Shown piece by piece: positions 26,145 to 35,501 of a DNA stretch of 64,000 nt. Location: contig CAYLQA010000008.1 in assembly GCA_964385695.1 (NCBI GenBank), positions 16,272-80,271 on the forward strand, given 5' to 3'. Positions within the stretch are counted from its first letter, which is position 1. The number at the start of each line of letters is the position of its first letter. The DNA is from CAYLQA01 sp964385695 (lineage in GTDB: Bacteria > Desulfobacterota > Desulfobulbia > Desulfobulbales > Desulfurivibrionaceae). Made by a program: the position numbers and the translations under genes. A model generated the notes under the pieces. The model saw only the letters and a program-made list of their open reading frames with translations, had not been told where the DNA came from and did not search any database.

Positions 26145-26191
26145 ATACTTTTTACTCAACCAGTCGTTCCGTTGGATACTTTTTATCCACC
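26145..26191 (+). repeat. two direct repeats upstream of the kinase
   Basis: GTTGTATACTTTTTACTC and GTTGGATACTTTTTATCC are near copies separated by about 15 bases. They could be binding sites for a response regulator controlling either divergent gene. Confidence 0.45.
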
Positions 26192-26354
26192 TTGCAAGAG
26201 CTAGCCATGCCTTTCAAGCATCACCTCCCAAAGAGTGCTCCCTCTACACGTCCAAAAAACATTTTTTTTATATAAGGATGCGCAGGAATAAAACTTGCTG
26301 CATTGAATGGATGATATCAGTAACTTAGAAGTGAAACTCTTTCCGGAGATACAG

Positions 26355-28163
26355 ATGACGAACAAACGTTCTCACATTAAGACCCATTTAACATATGCCT
26401 CCCCCTGGATACTCACAGCGGCAATAGGCCTACTTTTGGCAATCGTTGCCTTCTTTGCCGTAAATAATCTGCAACGGGAAAAGAGAATCATGACCGAATC
26501 TCTTTTCAACAAAGGCCAGGCAATTCTCCGCTTTGTCGGCGCGGGAACGCGCGCTTCCATGATGATGGGTGCTCCTTCTCTTCCGGCACAGGTTCAAAGC
26601 CTTATAGAGCAGGCCTCAGGCGAGTCAGGCATTCTCTATATTGCAGTGGTAGACCAAGAACAAAAAATCGTGGCCCATAGTGACCCTGAAAAAATCGGCA
26701 CAAGGTTACCGCACTCAATCCCTACCTATAAAGAGTTGCCTCCGTTGGGAACACATCAAATTTTACCCCCAGAGCACTCGGAAGAAGACGTATTTGAAAT
26801 CATTGCCCGTTTTGAACCGTTTCGCCGTGGACAAGGTCGGTTTTCCCACCATCGACGCAAAATGATGGAACGTTTTTTTCAAAATCAAAAAAAGCAGGAA
26901 CAATCTCCTTCCTGGTGTCAGCCCCAAGAAGGGCAACGCCCTTGGGATGCCGAGAATAACCACCTCATCATAGTAGGCCTGGACATGAGCGACCAGCAGA
27001 AGGTTATCCAACAAAACCTTTTGCACATGATATACATGTCCATTGCCGTTCTGCTGGTTGGAATTGGCAGCTGGATCGCCCTGCTCACGGCACAAGGATA
27101 CAAAACTTCCCAAAAAACCTTGATGCATATGCAGGCCTTTACCAGCTTGCTCATAAACCGCTTGCCGGTTGGAATCATTGCCACCAACCAGGAAGGGCAG
27201 ATTGAATCCTTTAACAAGGCCGCCCAAGCCATGACAGACAAAAAGGCGGAAGAGGTTCTCCAAAAAACAGCCACCAAGGTGCTTCCTGAACAGCTTCTCC
27301 CCTTCTTCGGTGATTCGCTGAAGAGTGAAGCGTTTATTGAGCAGGAACTACTTTTTCCTGTTGCTGAAGATGAATCAAGCAGGCAACTTATGGTTAATTC
27401 CGGCCCCATCACGGATCAAAAGGGAATTACAATCGGCCAGGTCGCACTTCTCTACGATGTCACGGAAATCAAAAATCTCGAATCCCAGGTCCGTCGCCAG
27501 GACCGCCTGGTTGCCCTTGGTAAAATGGCGGCTGGTGTTGCCCATGAAGTGAGAAATCCACTCAGTTCCATCAAAGGATTTGCAACATTGCTTGGCTCTC
27601 GCTTTGCTCAAGAAAGCGAAGAAAAGGGAGCAGCCGACTTGATGGTAAAAGAGGTTGAACGGCTGAACAGGAGTATTACCGAGTTACTAAACTACGCCCG
27701 CCCCCTCCCCCTTGAAATCAGGGAACAAAACCTTAAAACAGTTATAGAAGACTCTCTCAAACTCATTCAAAGCGATGCCAATTCTTTAGATATAAAAACC
27801 ATCTGCGAGGTGGATGATGAGCAAGCCTCAGTTTGGGCAGACCCCGACCGTTTAAATCAGGTGCTTCTCAATCTTTATCTCAATGCAATGCAGGCCATGC
27901 CCAACGGAGGAGAACTCATGGTCCAGGCGCAGTTAGAGCCTGATCAGGAATTGACTATTAGAATCACTGACAGTGGAGTTGGTATTGCAGAGGAATCCCT
28001 GGAAAGAGTCATGGATCCATACTTCACGACCAAGGCGGACGGAACAGGCTTAGGGCTAGCCCTGGCACAGAAAATAGTTGATGAACACGGTGGAAAAATC
28101 CGCATGGAAAGCAAAGAGGGTGTAGAAACAACTGTAACGATCACACTTCCCGCCAAGGGATGA
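26355..28163 (+). CDS. membrane sensor histidine kinase (ZraS/AtoS-like)
   Basis: The protein has transmembrane helices at about residues 18-37 and 223-246 flanking a periplasmic sensor domain that carries a histidine/arginine-rich stretch (RFSHHRRKMMERF). A PAS domain (about 265-375) and the kinase core follow: H397 in VAHEVRNPLSSIKGF, N box NLYLNAMQAMP, then DSGVGI and GTGLGLAL. The start at 26355 has GGAG 7 bases upstream; an upstream ATG at 26307 is possible. With the divergent ZraP-like gene it suggests zinc or envelope-stress sensing. No response regulator follows, so it is an orphan here. Confidence 0.85.
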   Translation: MTNKRSHIKTHLTYASPWILTAAIGLLLAIVAFFAVNNLQREKRIMTESLFNKGQAILRFVGAGTRASMMMGAPSLPAQVQSLIEQASGESGILYIAVVDQEQKIVAHSDPEKIGTRLPHSIPTYKELPPLGTHQILPPEHSEEDVFEIIARFEPFRRGQGRFSHHRRKMMERFFQNQKKQEQSPSWCQPQEGQRPWDAENNHLIIVGLDMSDQQKVIQQNLLHMIYMSIAVLLVGIGSWIALLTAQGYKTSQKTLMHMQAFTSLLINRLPVGIIATNQEGQIESFNKAAQAMTDKKAEEVLQKTATKVLPEQLLPFFGDSLKSEAFIEQELLFPVAEDESSRQLMVNSGPITDQKGITIGQVALLYDVTEIKNLESQVRRQDRLVALGKMAAGVAHEVRNPLSSIKGFATLLGSRFAQESEEKGAADLMVKEVERLNRSITELLNYARPLPLEIREQNLKTVIEDSLKLIQSDANSLDIKTICEVDDEQASVWADPDRLNQVLLNLYLNAMQAMPNGGELMVQAQLEPDQELTIRITDSGVGIAEESLERVMDPYFTTKADGTGLGLALAQKIVDEHGGKIRMESKEGVETTVTITLPAKG

Positions 28164-28165
28164 GG

Positions 28166-29422
28166 CTATTCCTTTTGCCGCTCAATCCTGGCCCCAACTT
28201 TGGAAAGCTTGCCGACCAGGTCGTCATAGCCGCGGTCAAGATGATAGACCCTTGAGATATGGGTCGTACCCTGGGCCGCCAGGGCAGCAACAACCAGGGA
28301 AGCGCTGGCCCTGAGATCCGTGGCCATGACTTGGGCACCGGAAAGCTTATCAAGCCCAGTCACAATGGCGCTATGCCCATCTATCTTGATATCCGCCCCC
28401 ATCCGTTTCAATTCGGCAACATGCATGAAGCGATTTTCAAAAATGGTTTCCGCGATCACACTGAGACCGGAACTAAAGGCCATCAGAGCCATTATCTGGG
28501 CCTGCAGATCCGTAGGAAATCCCGGATAGGGCATGGTTTTGACATCCACGCTCTGAATTTCCCCCTGCCGCGCTACGCGGATAGTCTCGGCTCCCTCTTC
28601 AATATCAAGACCGGCGCTACGGAGTTTTTCAAGGAGTGAGGGCAGATGTTTTGGGTTGCAATTGGTCAGGGTGACCTCCCCGCCAACCGCACCAACGGCA
28701 ATGAGGTAAGTGCCTGCCTCAATACGGTCCGGGATCACAGCAACCTCAGCGGCATGGAGCTTATCAACGCCCTCAACTGTGAGGGTATCACTGTCCCGGC
28801 CACTGATTTTTGCACCCATGCCCACAAGAAGGTCAACCAAGTTGCCAATCTCAGGCTCGCGGGCGGCATTTTTAATAATTGTGGTTCCCTTGGCAAGGGA
28901 AGCTGCCATGAGAATGTTCTCGGTTCCGCCCACAGAGGGAGTATCAAAGTAAACCGTATTGCCGACGAGTCTGCCATCCACCGTGGCATCCACGTATCCC
29001 TCACTCAATTCGTACTGGGCCCCGAGCTTTTCCATGCCCTGCAAATGCAAATCAATGGGGCGAGCGCCAATGGCACACCCACCAGGCAACGAAACCCGGG
29101 CCTTACCCAAGCGGGTCAAGAGCGGTCCCAGAACCAAAACCGAGGCACGCATGGTCTTGACCAAATCATAGGATGCTTCGTGATTGTCAAGTTGAGAGGC
29201 ATCAAGGGTAAGGACATCTCCATCCTTTTGCCATTTAACCCCAAACGTCTCGAGCAAGGCTAAGGTTGTCCTTGTGTCGCGCAGGTCCGGAACATTTCGA
29301 AGCACGATGGACTCGGAACAGAGCAGGCTGGCAAACATAAGGGGCAAAGCGGCATTCTTTGCGCCACTTACCGCAATTTCACCGTGCAGGGGATGCCCGC
29401 CTTCAATAACAATTTTATCCAT
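28166..29422 (-). CDS. murA: UDP-N-acetylglucosamine 1-carboxyvinyltransferase
   Basis: MurA transfers enolpyruvate to UDP-GlcNAc, the first committed step of peptidoglycan synthesis. The catalytic cysteine C116 lies in PGGCAIGARP, so the enzyme should be fosfomycin-sensitive. K22-N23 in SGAKNAALP is conserved. The length of 418 residues is usual. It converges on the kinase with a 2-base gap and follows prmC by 16 bases. Confidence 0.96.
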   Translation of the reverse strand: MDKIVIEGGHPLHGEIAVSGAKNAALPLMFASLLCSESIVLRNVPDLRDTRTTLALLETFGVKWQKDGDVLTLDASQLDNHEASYDLVKTMRASVLVLGPLLTRLGKARVSLPGGCAIGARPIDLHLQGMEKLGAQYELSEGYVDATVDGRLVGNTVYFDTPSVGGTENILMAASLAKGTTIIKNAAREPEIGNLVDLLVGMGAKISGRDSDTLTVEGVDKLHAAEVAVIPDRIEAGTYLIAVGAVGGEVTLTNCNPKHLPSLLEKLRSAGLDIEEGAETIRVARQGEIQSVDVKTMPYPGFPTDLQAQIMALMAFSSGLSVIAETIFENRFMHVAELKRMGADIKIDGHSAIVTGLDKLSGAQVMATDLRASASLVVAALAAQGTTHISRVYHLDRGYDDLVGKLSKVGARIERQKE

Positions 29423-29438
29423 GAGTCATACCTAGCGG

Positions 29439-30293
29439 TTATTTACGTCGTTGAGCCTGAAAAATCCTTGGCAGACCAGCCAAATCAGGATGAACAGCTA
29501 AGCTATCATATTCAGGATAAGTTGCAAAGATATTCAAAACCGCCTCCTCCTGATCAAAACCGATCTCCATGAAAAACCAGCCGCCAGCTAATAGATGACG
29601 ATGGACATTTTCGGCCAGCACGCGGATATCCTTCAGGCCGTCTGCACCACCGTCCAAGGCAAGATGGGGTTCAAAATCGCGCACCTCAGGTTCAAGTTCG
29701 GCAAATGTGTGGGGAAGGACATAGGGTGGATTGGAGACGATCAAATCAAAATATTGTTCAGGAGAAAGAGAAGAAAGCCAATCACCCTGCATCAGGTGAA
29801 CACGTTGGGCTACCCAATGCCTGTGCGCATTTTGCCGGGCCACCGCAAGTGCCTTTGCTGAACGATCGATCCCGTAAACGGTTGCGCGAGGAAGCTCCTT
29901 GGCCAGCACCACGGTGATTGCCCCACTGCCAACACCAAGATCCAAGGCATTTATGTTGCTCATCTTGTCAACGCACCGCAGGGCATGCTCAAGCAGCAGC
30001 TCTGTTTCAGGGCGGGGAATTAAAACATCAGGCGTGAGAGTAAAGGCAAGGGACCAAAATTCCTGCTCACCAAGAATATAGGCAACAGGTTCCCTTTTCA
30101 GACGACGGGCAAGTAATTTGGCAAATTGCTTTTCATCATCCTGGACCACATGGCGTTCAGCCTCAAGAATGAGTTGCGCCCTGCTCAAGTCAAGGACATG
30201 TCCCAGTAGCAAGGACGCATCAATCTGCGGCTCTGCAACACCGGCTTTTGCCAGTTGCTCAATAGCCTGTTGATAAAGTTCCCTGATCAGCAT
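29439..30293 (-). CDS. prmC: release factor glutamine methyltransferase
   Basis: PrmC methylates the glutamine of the GGQ motif in release factors. An N-terminal helical domain (to about residue 85) precedes the SAM domain with ALDLGVGSGAI and the catalytic NPPY. The length of 284 residues is normal. It follows prfA, its substrate, in a widespread operon order. Confidence 0.95.
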   Translation of the reverse strand: MLIRELYQQAIEQLAKAGVAEPQIDASLLLGHVLDLSRAQLILEAERHVVQDDEKQFAKLLARRLKREPVAYILGEQEFWSLAFTLTPDVLIPRPETELLLEHALRCVDKMSNINALDLGVGSGAITVVLAKELPRATVYGIDRSAKALAVARQNAHRHWVAQRVHLMQGDWLSSLSPEQYFDLIVSNPPYVLPHTFAELEPEVRDFEPHLALDGGADGLKDIRVLAENVHRHLLAGGWFFMEIGFDQEEAVLNIFATYPEYDSLAVHPDLAGLPRIFQAQRRK

Positions 30294-30320
30294 CCTAACT
30301 GGGAAGACACGGTATGCTTG

Positions 30321-31391
30321 TTACTGATCCACGCCCTTGAGGGCTTCGGACTGATAATGAAGAATAAGCGGATCAAGAATTTCATCAAGCTTGCCCATAA
30401 GGATATCATCCAGCTTGTAAAGGGTAAGGTTGATACGGTGGTCACTGACGCGACCTTGCGGGAAGTTGTAGGTACGAATGCGCTCACTGCGGTCACCAGT
30501 TCCGATCTGGCTTTTTCGTTCAGCAGACAGCTGGGCCTGCTGCTCAAGTTGCATCTTATCCAATAGGCGCGCCCGCAAAACCTGAAGGGCCTTGGCCTTG
30601 TTTTTATGCTGGGATTTTTCGTCCTGGCAGGTAACAACCAAGCCGGTGGGCAGATGGGTAATCCGCACGGCGGAGTCGGTTGTGTTCACACTCTGTCCAC
30701 CTGGGCCCGACGCACGGTACACATCAAACTTCAGCTCGTTCTGATTGATATCAAGCTCAACCTCTTCTACCTCAGGCATTACAGCAACAGTCACGGCAGA
30801 TGTATGAATTCGACCCTGTGTTTCTGTCTCTGGCACGCGTTGCACCCGGTGCACCCCGGACTCGAACTTGAGCTTGCTGTATACTTGATCTCCGCTGATC
30901 AAAGCAATGACCTCTTTAAAGCCACCAATGCCAATGGGGTTGCTACTCATGAGCTCGACCTTCCAGCCCTGCTGCTCGGCAAAGCGGGTGTACATCCTGT
31001 AAAGGTCACTGACAAAAAGGGCTGCTTCGTCGCCACCAGTACCGGCACGAACCTCAAGGAGCGTATTTTTCTCATCATTAGGATCCCGAGGCAACAATGA
31101 GATACGCAGTTCCTGCTCAACGGTGGCCTGTCGTTCGGTCAGTTCTTCAATCTCAGCCTGGGCAAGCTCGATCATTTCCTCGTCATCTTCCTCTTTGACA
31201 AGGATCTTGTTCTCCTCAAGCTCAGAAACGATCTTTTTGTACTCTTTATAGAGGTCATGCACCTTGGTGAGTTGGGCATGATCTTTCGCCACTCGCTGGT
31301 ATTCTTTGGGGTCATTGATCACAGCAGGATCAGACAGCTGTCCTTCCAACTCAAGGCGTCGCTCTTCAACGGTTTCTAGCTGTGCAAACAT
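30321..31391 (-). CDS. prfA: peptide chain release factor 1
   Basis: RF1 ends translation at UAA and UAG. The GGQ motif is at residues 231-233 (SGPGGQSVNTTDSA). The stop-recognition PxT tripeptide is PET (187-189, E. coli PAT), which assigns it to RF1 rather than RF2. The length of 356 residues is usual. AGGGGA precedes the ATG by 8 bases. prmC follows. Confidence 0.96.
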   Translation of the reverse strand: MFAQLETVEERRLELEGQLSDPAVINDPKEYQRVAKDHAQLTKVHDLYKEYKKIVSELEENKILVKEEDDEEMIELAQAEIEELTERQATVEQELRISLLPRDPNDEKNTLLEVRAGTGGDEAALFVSDLYRMYTRFAEQQGWKVELMSSNPIGIGGFKEVIALISGDQVYSKLKFESGVHRVQRVPETETQGRIHTSAVTVAVMPEVEEVELDINQNELKFDVYRASGPGGQSVNTTDSAVRITHLPTGLVVTCQDEKSQHKNKAKALQVLRARLLDKMQLEQQAQLSAERKSQIGTGDRSERIRTYNFPQGRVSDHRINLTLYKLDDILMGKLDEILDPLILHYQSEALKGVDQ

Positions 31392-31448
31392 GTGATTGGT
31401 CCCCTACAACTAATGGCCGGCTTATTTAAGAGTGCTTTTATGAAGCTA

Positions 31449-31501
31449 AAAAAATAACGCCCCTGAGAATCCAGCCCGGCTCGGCTGCCTCCCAAAGGCG
31501 T
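31449..31501 (-). terminator. intrinsic terminator after rpmE
   Basis: On the minus strand the arms ACGCC(TT)TGGGAG and CTCAGGGGCGT enclose a GC-rich loop and are followed by TATTTTTTT. It separates rpmE from prfA. Confidence 0.65.
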
Positions 31502-31531
31502 ATTACACACGAACAGATGTAAAAAAGAGGT

Positions 31532-31753
31532 TTATTTCTCTTTTTGCTGCTCAATGTGTTTTGCGTATTTCTTCATGTACTTCTCAACACGGCCGGCAGA
31601 GTCGATCAATTTCTGTTTGCCGGTGAAGAAGGGGTGACAGGCAGAGCAGATCTCGACCTTGATCTCGGTGTTCACAGAACCAAGCTCAACCTCGTTGCCA
31701 CAGGCACAACTTGCCTTAATTTTGTGATATTCAGGGTGTATATCGCTTTTCAT
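31532..31753 (-). CDS. rpmE: 50S ribosomal protein L31 (zinc form)
   Basis: L31 is a small protein bridging the ribosomal subunits. The four zinc ligands C16, C18, C36 and C39 are all present, so it is the zinc-containing paralogue; no C-minus version is seen here. The 73 residues and the strong GGAGG site upstream support the call. Confidence 0.96.
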   Translation of the reverse strand: MKSDIHPEYHKIKASCACGNEVELGSVNTEIKVEICSACHPFFTGKQKLIDSAGRVEKYMKKYAKHIEQQKEK

Positions 31754-31854
31754 GGGATTAAATCCTCCATTGAATTTCTCAAAAACTTATCCGGTACAAT
31801 ACGGCCTGGTCAGACATCTATCAAAAACAATAACTCAAATTTTCGTGTCGCTCA

Positions 31855-31965
31855 ATTGTAGCGATTACAGGATGCCGCAGGTGCAAGGCAGAAGCCTGTT
31901 CGCTATACCCGAGTATGCGAACAGGCTGATAACGCAGCAGATGCGGTATCATGTGATCGCCTCCC
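31855..31965. repeat. long imperfect palindromic repeat (copy B)
   Basis: The outer arms GCGATTACAGGATGCCGCA and TGCGGTATCATGTGATCGC are near-complements. Within is a perfect 11-bp stem, AGCCTGTTCGC/GCGAACAGGCT. It lies between rho and rpmE and resembles in structure, and partly in sequence style, the element at 18.12 kb. Confidence 0.7.
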
Positions 31966-32050
31966 GGACGAAAGACAGTGCATTATATAACCAAAATCTT
32001 TTTTTGCAAGCTTAGATGCAGGCAAAACAAAGAAAAAACAGCGCCCTATA

Positions 32051-33310
32051 TCATCCGCTGTTCATTGAATCAAAAAATTCAGTATTGGATCTCGTGCCGC
32101 GCATCTTGCTTAAGAAAAACTCCATGGCATCGACGGGGTTCATGGAACTCATCAGCTTCCTCAGTATCCAGATACGATTCATATCATCCGGGTCCAGAAG
32201 CAGATCTTCTTTTCTGGTTCCGGAACGCGCCACATCAATGGCTGGGAAGATCCTACGGTCTGCAAGTTTGCGATCAAGAACAACCTCCATATTACCGGTG
32301 CCCTTGAACTCCTCAAAGATAACCTCATCCATACGGCTGCCGGTATCAATGAGGGCTGTCGCAATAATGGTCAGGCTGCCGCCCTCTTCAATATTACGGG
32401 CAGCTCCGAAAAATCGTTTGGGACGATGCAGGGCGTTTGAGTCAACACCACCGGAAAGAATCTTGCCGCTAGGCGGGACCACTGTGTTATACGCCCGCGC
32501 CAAACGGGTGATACTATCAAGCAGGATCACAACATCCTTTTTATGCTCAACCAGTCGCCTGGCCTTATCAAGCACCATCTCAGCAACCTGAATGTGGCGC
32601 TGGGGCGGCTCGTCAAAGGTGGAGCTGATCACCTCGGCGTTCACGCTTCTGGCCATATCGGTAACCTCTTCCGGCCGCTCGTCAATGAGCAGGACCATGA
32701 GGTTTACCTCTTTATGGTTCTTGGTGATGCTGTTGGCAATATCTTTAATCAGAATAGTCTTACCGGTACGCGGGGGGGCGACAATGAGTCCACGCTGGCC
32801 TTTACCAATGGGAGACATGATATCCATGACGCGCATGGAGAAATTATCAGCAGCACGCTCCAGGTTGATTCGATCCTGGGGATGCAGTGGGGTCAGGTTG
32901 GAAAAAAGAGTCTTATCCTTTGCCTTCTCCGGTGGATCAAAGTTGACCGAGTCAACCTTTAACAGGGCAAAGTAACGCTCGCCTTCCTTGGGAGAACGAA
33001 CTGGACCTTCAATGGTGTCACCGGTCCGCAGGCTCAGGCGGCGAATCTGTGAAGGGGAAACATATATATCGTCAGGACCGGGCAGGTAATTATAGTCCGG
33101 AGAACGCAAGAAGCCAAAACCGTCGGGTAGGACCTCCAACACACCGCTGCCAAAGTTGCCGCCATTCTTATCAGCCTTAGCCCCATGGGCCTGCATAATG
33201 GCAAAAATGAGTTCCTGCTTACGCATTGAGGTGTAACCCTCAACCTTTAAACCCTTAGCAAGCTTGGTCAGTTCGGTAATTTTTTTAAGTTTCAGCTCGG
33301 ATAAGTTCAT
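32051..33310 (-). CDS. rho: transcription termination factor Rho
   Basis: Rho is the hexameric RNA helicase that ends transcription. An N-terminal helix bundle, an RNA-binding cold-shock-like domain (about 48-125) and the RecA-like motor with Walker A APPRTGKT, followed by LIDERPEEVTDM, are clear. The length of 419 residues is usual. GGAG precedes the ATG. It has a long, AT-rich upstream region; rho is autoregulated in other bacteria. Confidence 0.97.
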   Translation of the reverse strand: MNLSELKLKKITELTKLAKGLKVEGYTSMRKQELIFAIMQAHGAKADKNGGNFGSGVLEVLPDGFGFLRSPDYNYLPGPDDIYVSPSQIRRLSLRTGDTIEGPVRSPKEGERYFALLKVDSVNFDPPEKAKDKTLFSNLTPLHPQDRINLERAADNFSMRVMDIMSPIGKGQRGLIVAPPRTGKTILIKDIANSITKNHKEVNLMVLLIDERPEEVTDMARSVNAEVISSTFDEPPQRHIQVAEMVLDKARRLVEHKKDVVILLDSITRLARAYNTVVPPSGKILSGGVDSNALHRPKRFFGAARNIEEGGSLTIIATALIDTGSRMDEVIFEEFKGTGNMEVVLDRKLADRRIFPAIDVARSGTRKEDLLLDPDDMNRIWILRKLMSSMNPVDAMEFFLSKMRGTRSNTEFFDSMNSG

Positions 33311-33727
33311 GAACGTTGTTTCTCCATCTCCTTGTTAACCTCTAGCCTGCTACCTGAGCCCCAAACCCATGCACCACGCTCATTTAAAAAATCCCAAAAA
33401 AAATACATATTCACACTCTGTTTCAGCAACAGATTAAATTGCCTCAAACACAAATCCACAGCTACTATGTAATTTACGCAGGCAGCGCAATTGCCCAATA
33501 AGTGGACACATTAACAGCCACAACGAGTGGCTTTGAGTATCAAGATTTACAAAAATCTTTAGATTTTAATGGCATCAGTGGAATGTTTGAATTTTGTAGA
33601 GAACAATATTTGAAAAATTGAGTGATTGTAAAATTAGAAGGTCTTCTGCAACCGTTGATCTATTTTGTGAAATTTTGACCTTTAAATTGGAAGGATCTTC
33701 TGGATAATGCAGTGAATTAATCAAATA
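33311..33727. other. 417-base AT-rich region upstream of rho
   Basis: I see no credible gene. The region is more AT-rich than its neighbours and contains a 6-bp hairpin (AGCCAC/GTGGCT at 33516-33532) and two related stretches ending in TCTTCTG. It probably holds the rho promoter and leader. Confidence 0.4.
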
Positions 33728-34408
33728 TTATTTGCTGAGCATGTGTGTGTCAAGAGTTTTTTCTGCAATCTCGGGCCACAAAACCTTTTTTAGGTGATCA
33801 ACCTGCAGGCAGGTATTCCACCACTGCCCGCTGTTGTCGATTACATGATCCGCCAACATTGCCTTTTTTTTGAGGGGCCACTGGGCAGCCAGCGCCTGCT
33901 CAGCGGCATCTTTAGTCTGCTTATCCCGATCCATTATACGCTGCACACATATCTCATTATCGGCATAGACAACTACGACTTGAGCAAAATGATGCTGCCA
34001 GTCAGCCTCAAAAAGAAGAGGCACATCAATGACACCACGTTTTGTTGGGTCATCTTTTTGGTATGCTTTGACCCTGTGTACAACCTCCTGCTGAGCCAAG
34101 GGATGCATGATATCATCCAACTTTTCGCGCAGCGATTGATCGGCAAATATATCATGGCGCAGTTTCTGCCGATCAAGGGTGTTATCGGCCAAGAAAAAGG
34201 ACTCGCCAAAAGAGGCCTTGATCGCCAGCCAGCCGGATTCGCCCGGGTCCGCCAACTCTTTACAGATAACGTCAACGTTAAGCAGATAGGCATGGGCCGT
34301 CTCTGCCAGATATTGGGCAACCGAACTCTTACCGGAACCAATCCCGCCGGTTATGGCGACCAAGCTTTTAAGAAGAGTATCATTTTGCAAAGAAACGTTT
34401 TGGTCCAC
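33728..34408 (-). CDS. coaE: dephospho-CoA kinase
   Basis: CoaE phosphorylates dephospho-CoA, the last step of CoA synthesis. The P-loop GGIGSGKSS is near the N-terminus and VIDVPLLFEA follows. I prefer the GTG at 34408, with AAGGAA 6 bases upstream and just after the pseudouridine synthase stop, giving 226 residues; an ATG at 34453 would add 15 residues and overlap that gene. With coaD, panC and panD, most CoA synthesis genes lie in this window, though not together. Confidence 0.9.
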   Translation of the reverse strand: MDQNVSLQNDTLLKSLVAITGGIGSGKSSVAQYLAETAHAYLLNVDVICKELADPGESGWLAIKASFGESFFLADNTLDRQKLRHDIFADQSLREKLDDIMHPLAQQEVVHRVKAYQKDDPTKRGVIDVPLLFEADWQHHFAQVVVVYADNEICVQRIMDRDKQTKDAAEQALAAQWPLKKKAMLADHVIDNSGQWWNTCLQVDHLKKVLWPEIAEKTLDTHMLSK

Positions 34409-34418
34409 TTGCACTTCC

Positions 34419-35381
34419 TTACTGTGACTCCTGCTGCCGCAGTTTACCGACAACCTGTTCTATATCCTGCCACAACGGTGCTTCAAAACATAAACGCTCA
34501 TGGCTGCGCGGGTGGTGAAAACAAAGACGCGAGGCATGCAACAGTTGTCTGGTGATATCTAGGGCCGCGCATTGTTTGTTCGATTTGCCGTACACAGCAT
34601 CACCTGCAATAGAGTGCCCAAGGGCTGCCATGTGTACCCTGATCTGGTGTGTGCGGCCGGTCTCAAGCTGAATTTCAAGCAAGGTAAAATGCCTAAAGCG
34701 CTCCAAAACATGCCAGTGGGTCACTGCATTTCTGCCATCTTCACGAATGCACATCTTTTTCCGTTTTACAGGATGCCTGCCAATGGGTTGATCAACAGTG
34801 CCGCTGCTGTTGCGCATGGTGCCCAGAACAAGGGCATGATACACTTTTTCGATTCCGCGATCTTTAAACTGCTCAACCAAACTATGATGGGCGGTGTCGT
34901 TTTTGGCGACCACCATCACTCCCGAGGTATCCTTATCCAGCCGGTGCACGATGCCGGGCCGGGCCGTACCGTTGATGCCGGAAAGGTCCCGGCAGTGAAA
35001 CAAAAGCCCATGCACCAGAGTTCCCTGCCCATGCCCGCAACTCGGGTGCACAACCAATCCGGGAGGCTTGGCCAGAACCAGAAGGTCATCATCCTCATGC
35101 AGGATAGGGAAATCTATCTTTTGCGGGACCAACTCCAAAGGGGCTGGAGCGGGAATGTTGACATGAACAAGATCGCCTTTTTGCACGGCGTACTTGGCTT
35201 TCTGCGCAGAACCGTTCACAACAATCAAGCTGCTCTTGATAAGTTGCTGCACACGGGAACGTGTGATCCCCTCTTCCTGTAGCTCCTGAGCCAGAAAGCT
35301 ATCCAGGCGCTGACCGCCTGTATGCCCTGCCGTAATGGAAACTTCCGTATATTGGTCGCCTGCCATCTCTGTCTTCGGCAT
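34419..35381 (-). CDS. rluD: RluA/RluD-family 23S rRNA pseudouridine synthase
   Basis: The protein has an N-terminal S4 RNA-binding domain (about residues 18-75: RLDSFLAQELQ) and the catalytic domain with HRLDKDTSG, whose aspartate is the nucleophile. Many RluD proteins modify 23S rRNA U1911, 1915 and 1917; the exact target cannot be told here, so the symbol is tentative. The ATG at 35381 was chosen because upstream candidates (35402, 35426) fall in the carD terminator. The product has 320 residues. Confidence 0.85.
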   Translation of the reverse strand: MPKTEMAGDQYTEVSITAGHTGGQRLDSFLAQELQEEGITRSRVQQLIKSSLIVVNGSAQKAKYAVQKGDLVHVNIPAPAPLELVPQKIDFPILHEDDDLLVLAKPPGLVVHPSCGHGQGTLVHGLLFHCRDLSGINGTARPGIVHRLDKDTSGVMVVAKNDTAHHSLVEQFKDRGIEKVYHALVLGTMRNSSGTVDQPIGRHPVKRKKMCIREDGRNAVTHWHVLERFRHFTLLEIQLETGRTHQIRVHMAALGHSIAGDAVYGKSNKQCAALDITRQLLHASRLCFHHPRSHERLCFEAPLWQDIEQVVGKLRQQESQ

Positions 35382-35400
35382 TACCTGATCACTATGAGTC

Positions 35401-35440
35401 ATCAATAAAAAAAACCCCTGACACAATTATGCGCAGAGGT
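35401..35440 (-). terminator. intrinsic terminator after carD
   Basis: On the minus strand AAAACCTCTG and CAGGGGTTTT form a stem with one G-U pair, followed by eight T in all. It lies directly before the rluD start. Confidence 0.7.
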
Positions 35441-35501
35441 TTTCAATTTGCATATAAATTTAACTTTGAAACGCTATAAAACGAAAATACAAGCCACGGG
35501 T

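Larger units (their letters stand above)
25966..26354. other. 389-base divergent control region
   Basis: No gene is seen. The region lies between the ZraP-like gene and the kinase, is AT-rich, and holds a sigma54-like site for the former and two direct repeats near the latter, both listed separately. Confidence 0.45.

Noticed and set aside
33307..33498. Minus-strand frame of 63 codons upstream of rho
   Set aside because: It has no ribosome site, no domain-like pattern, and overlaps the rho start and leader.
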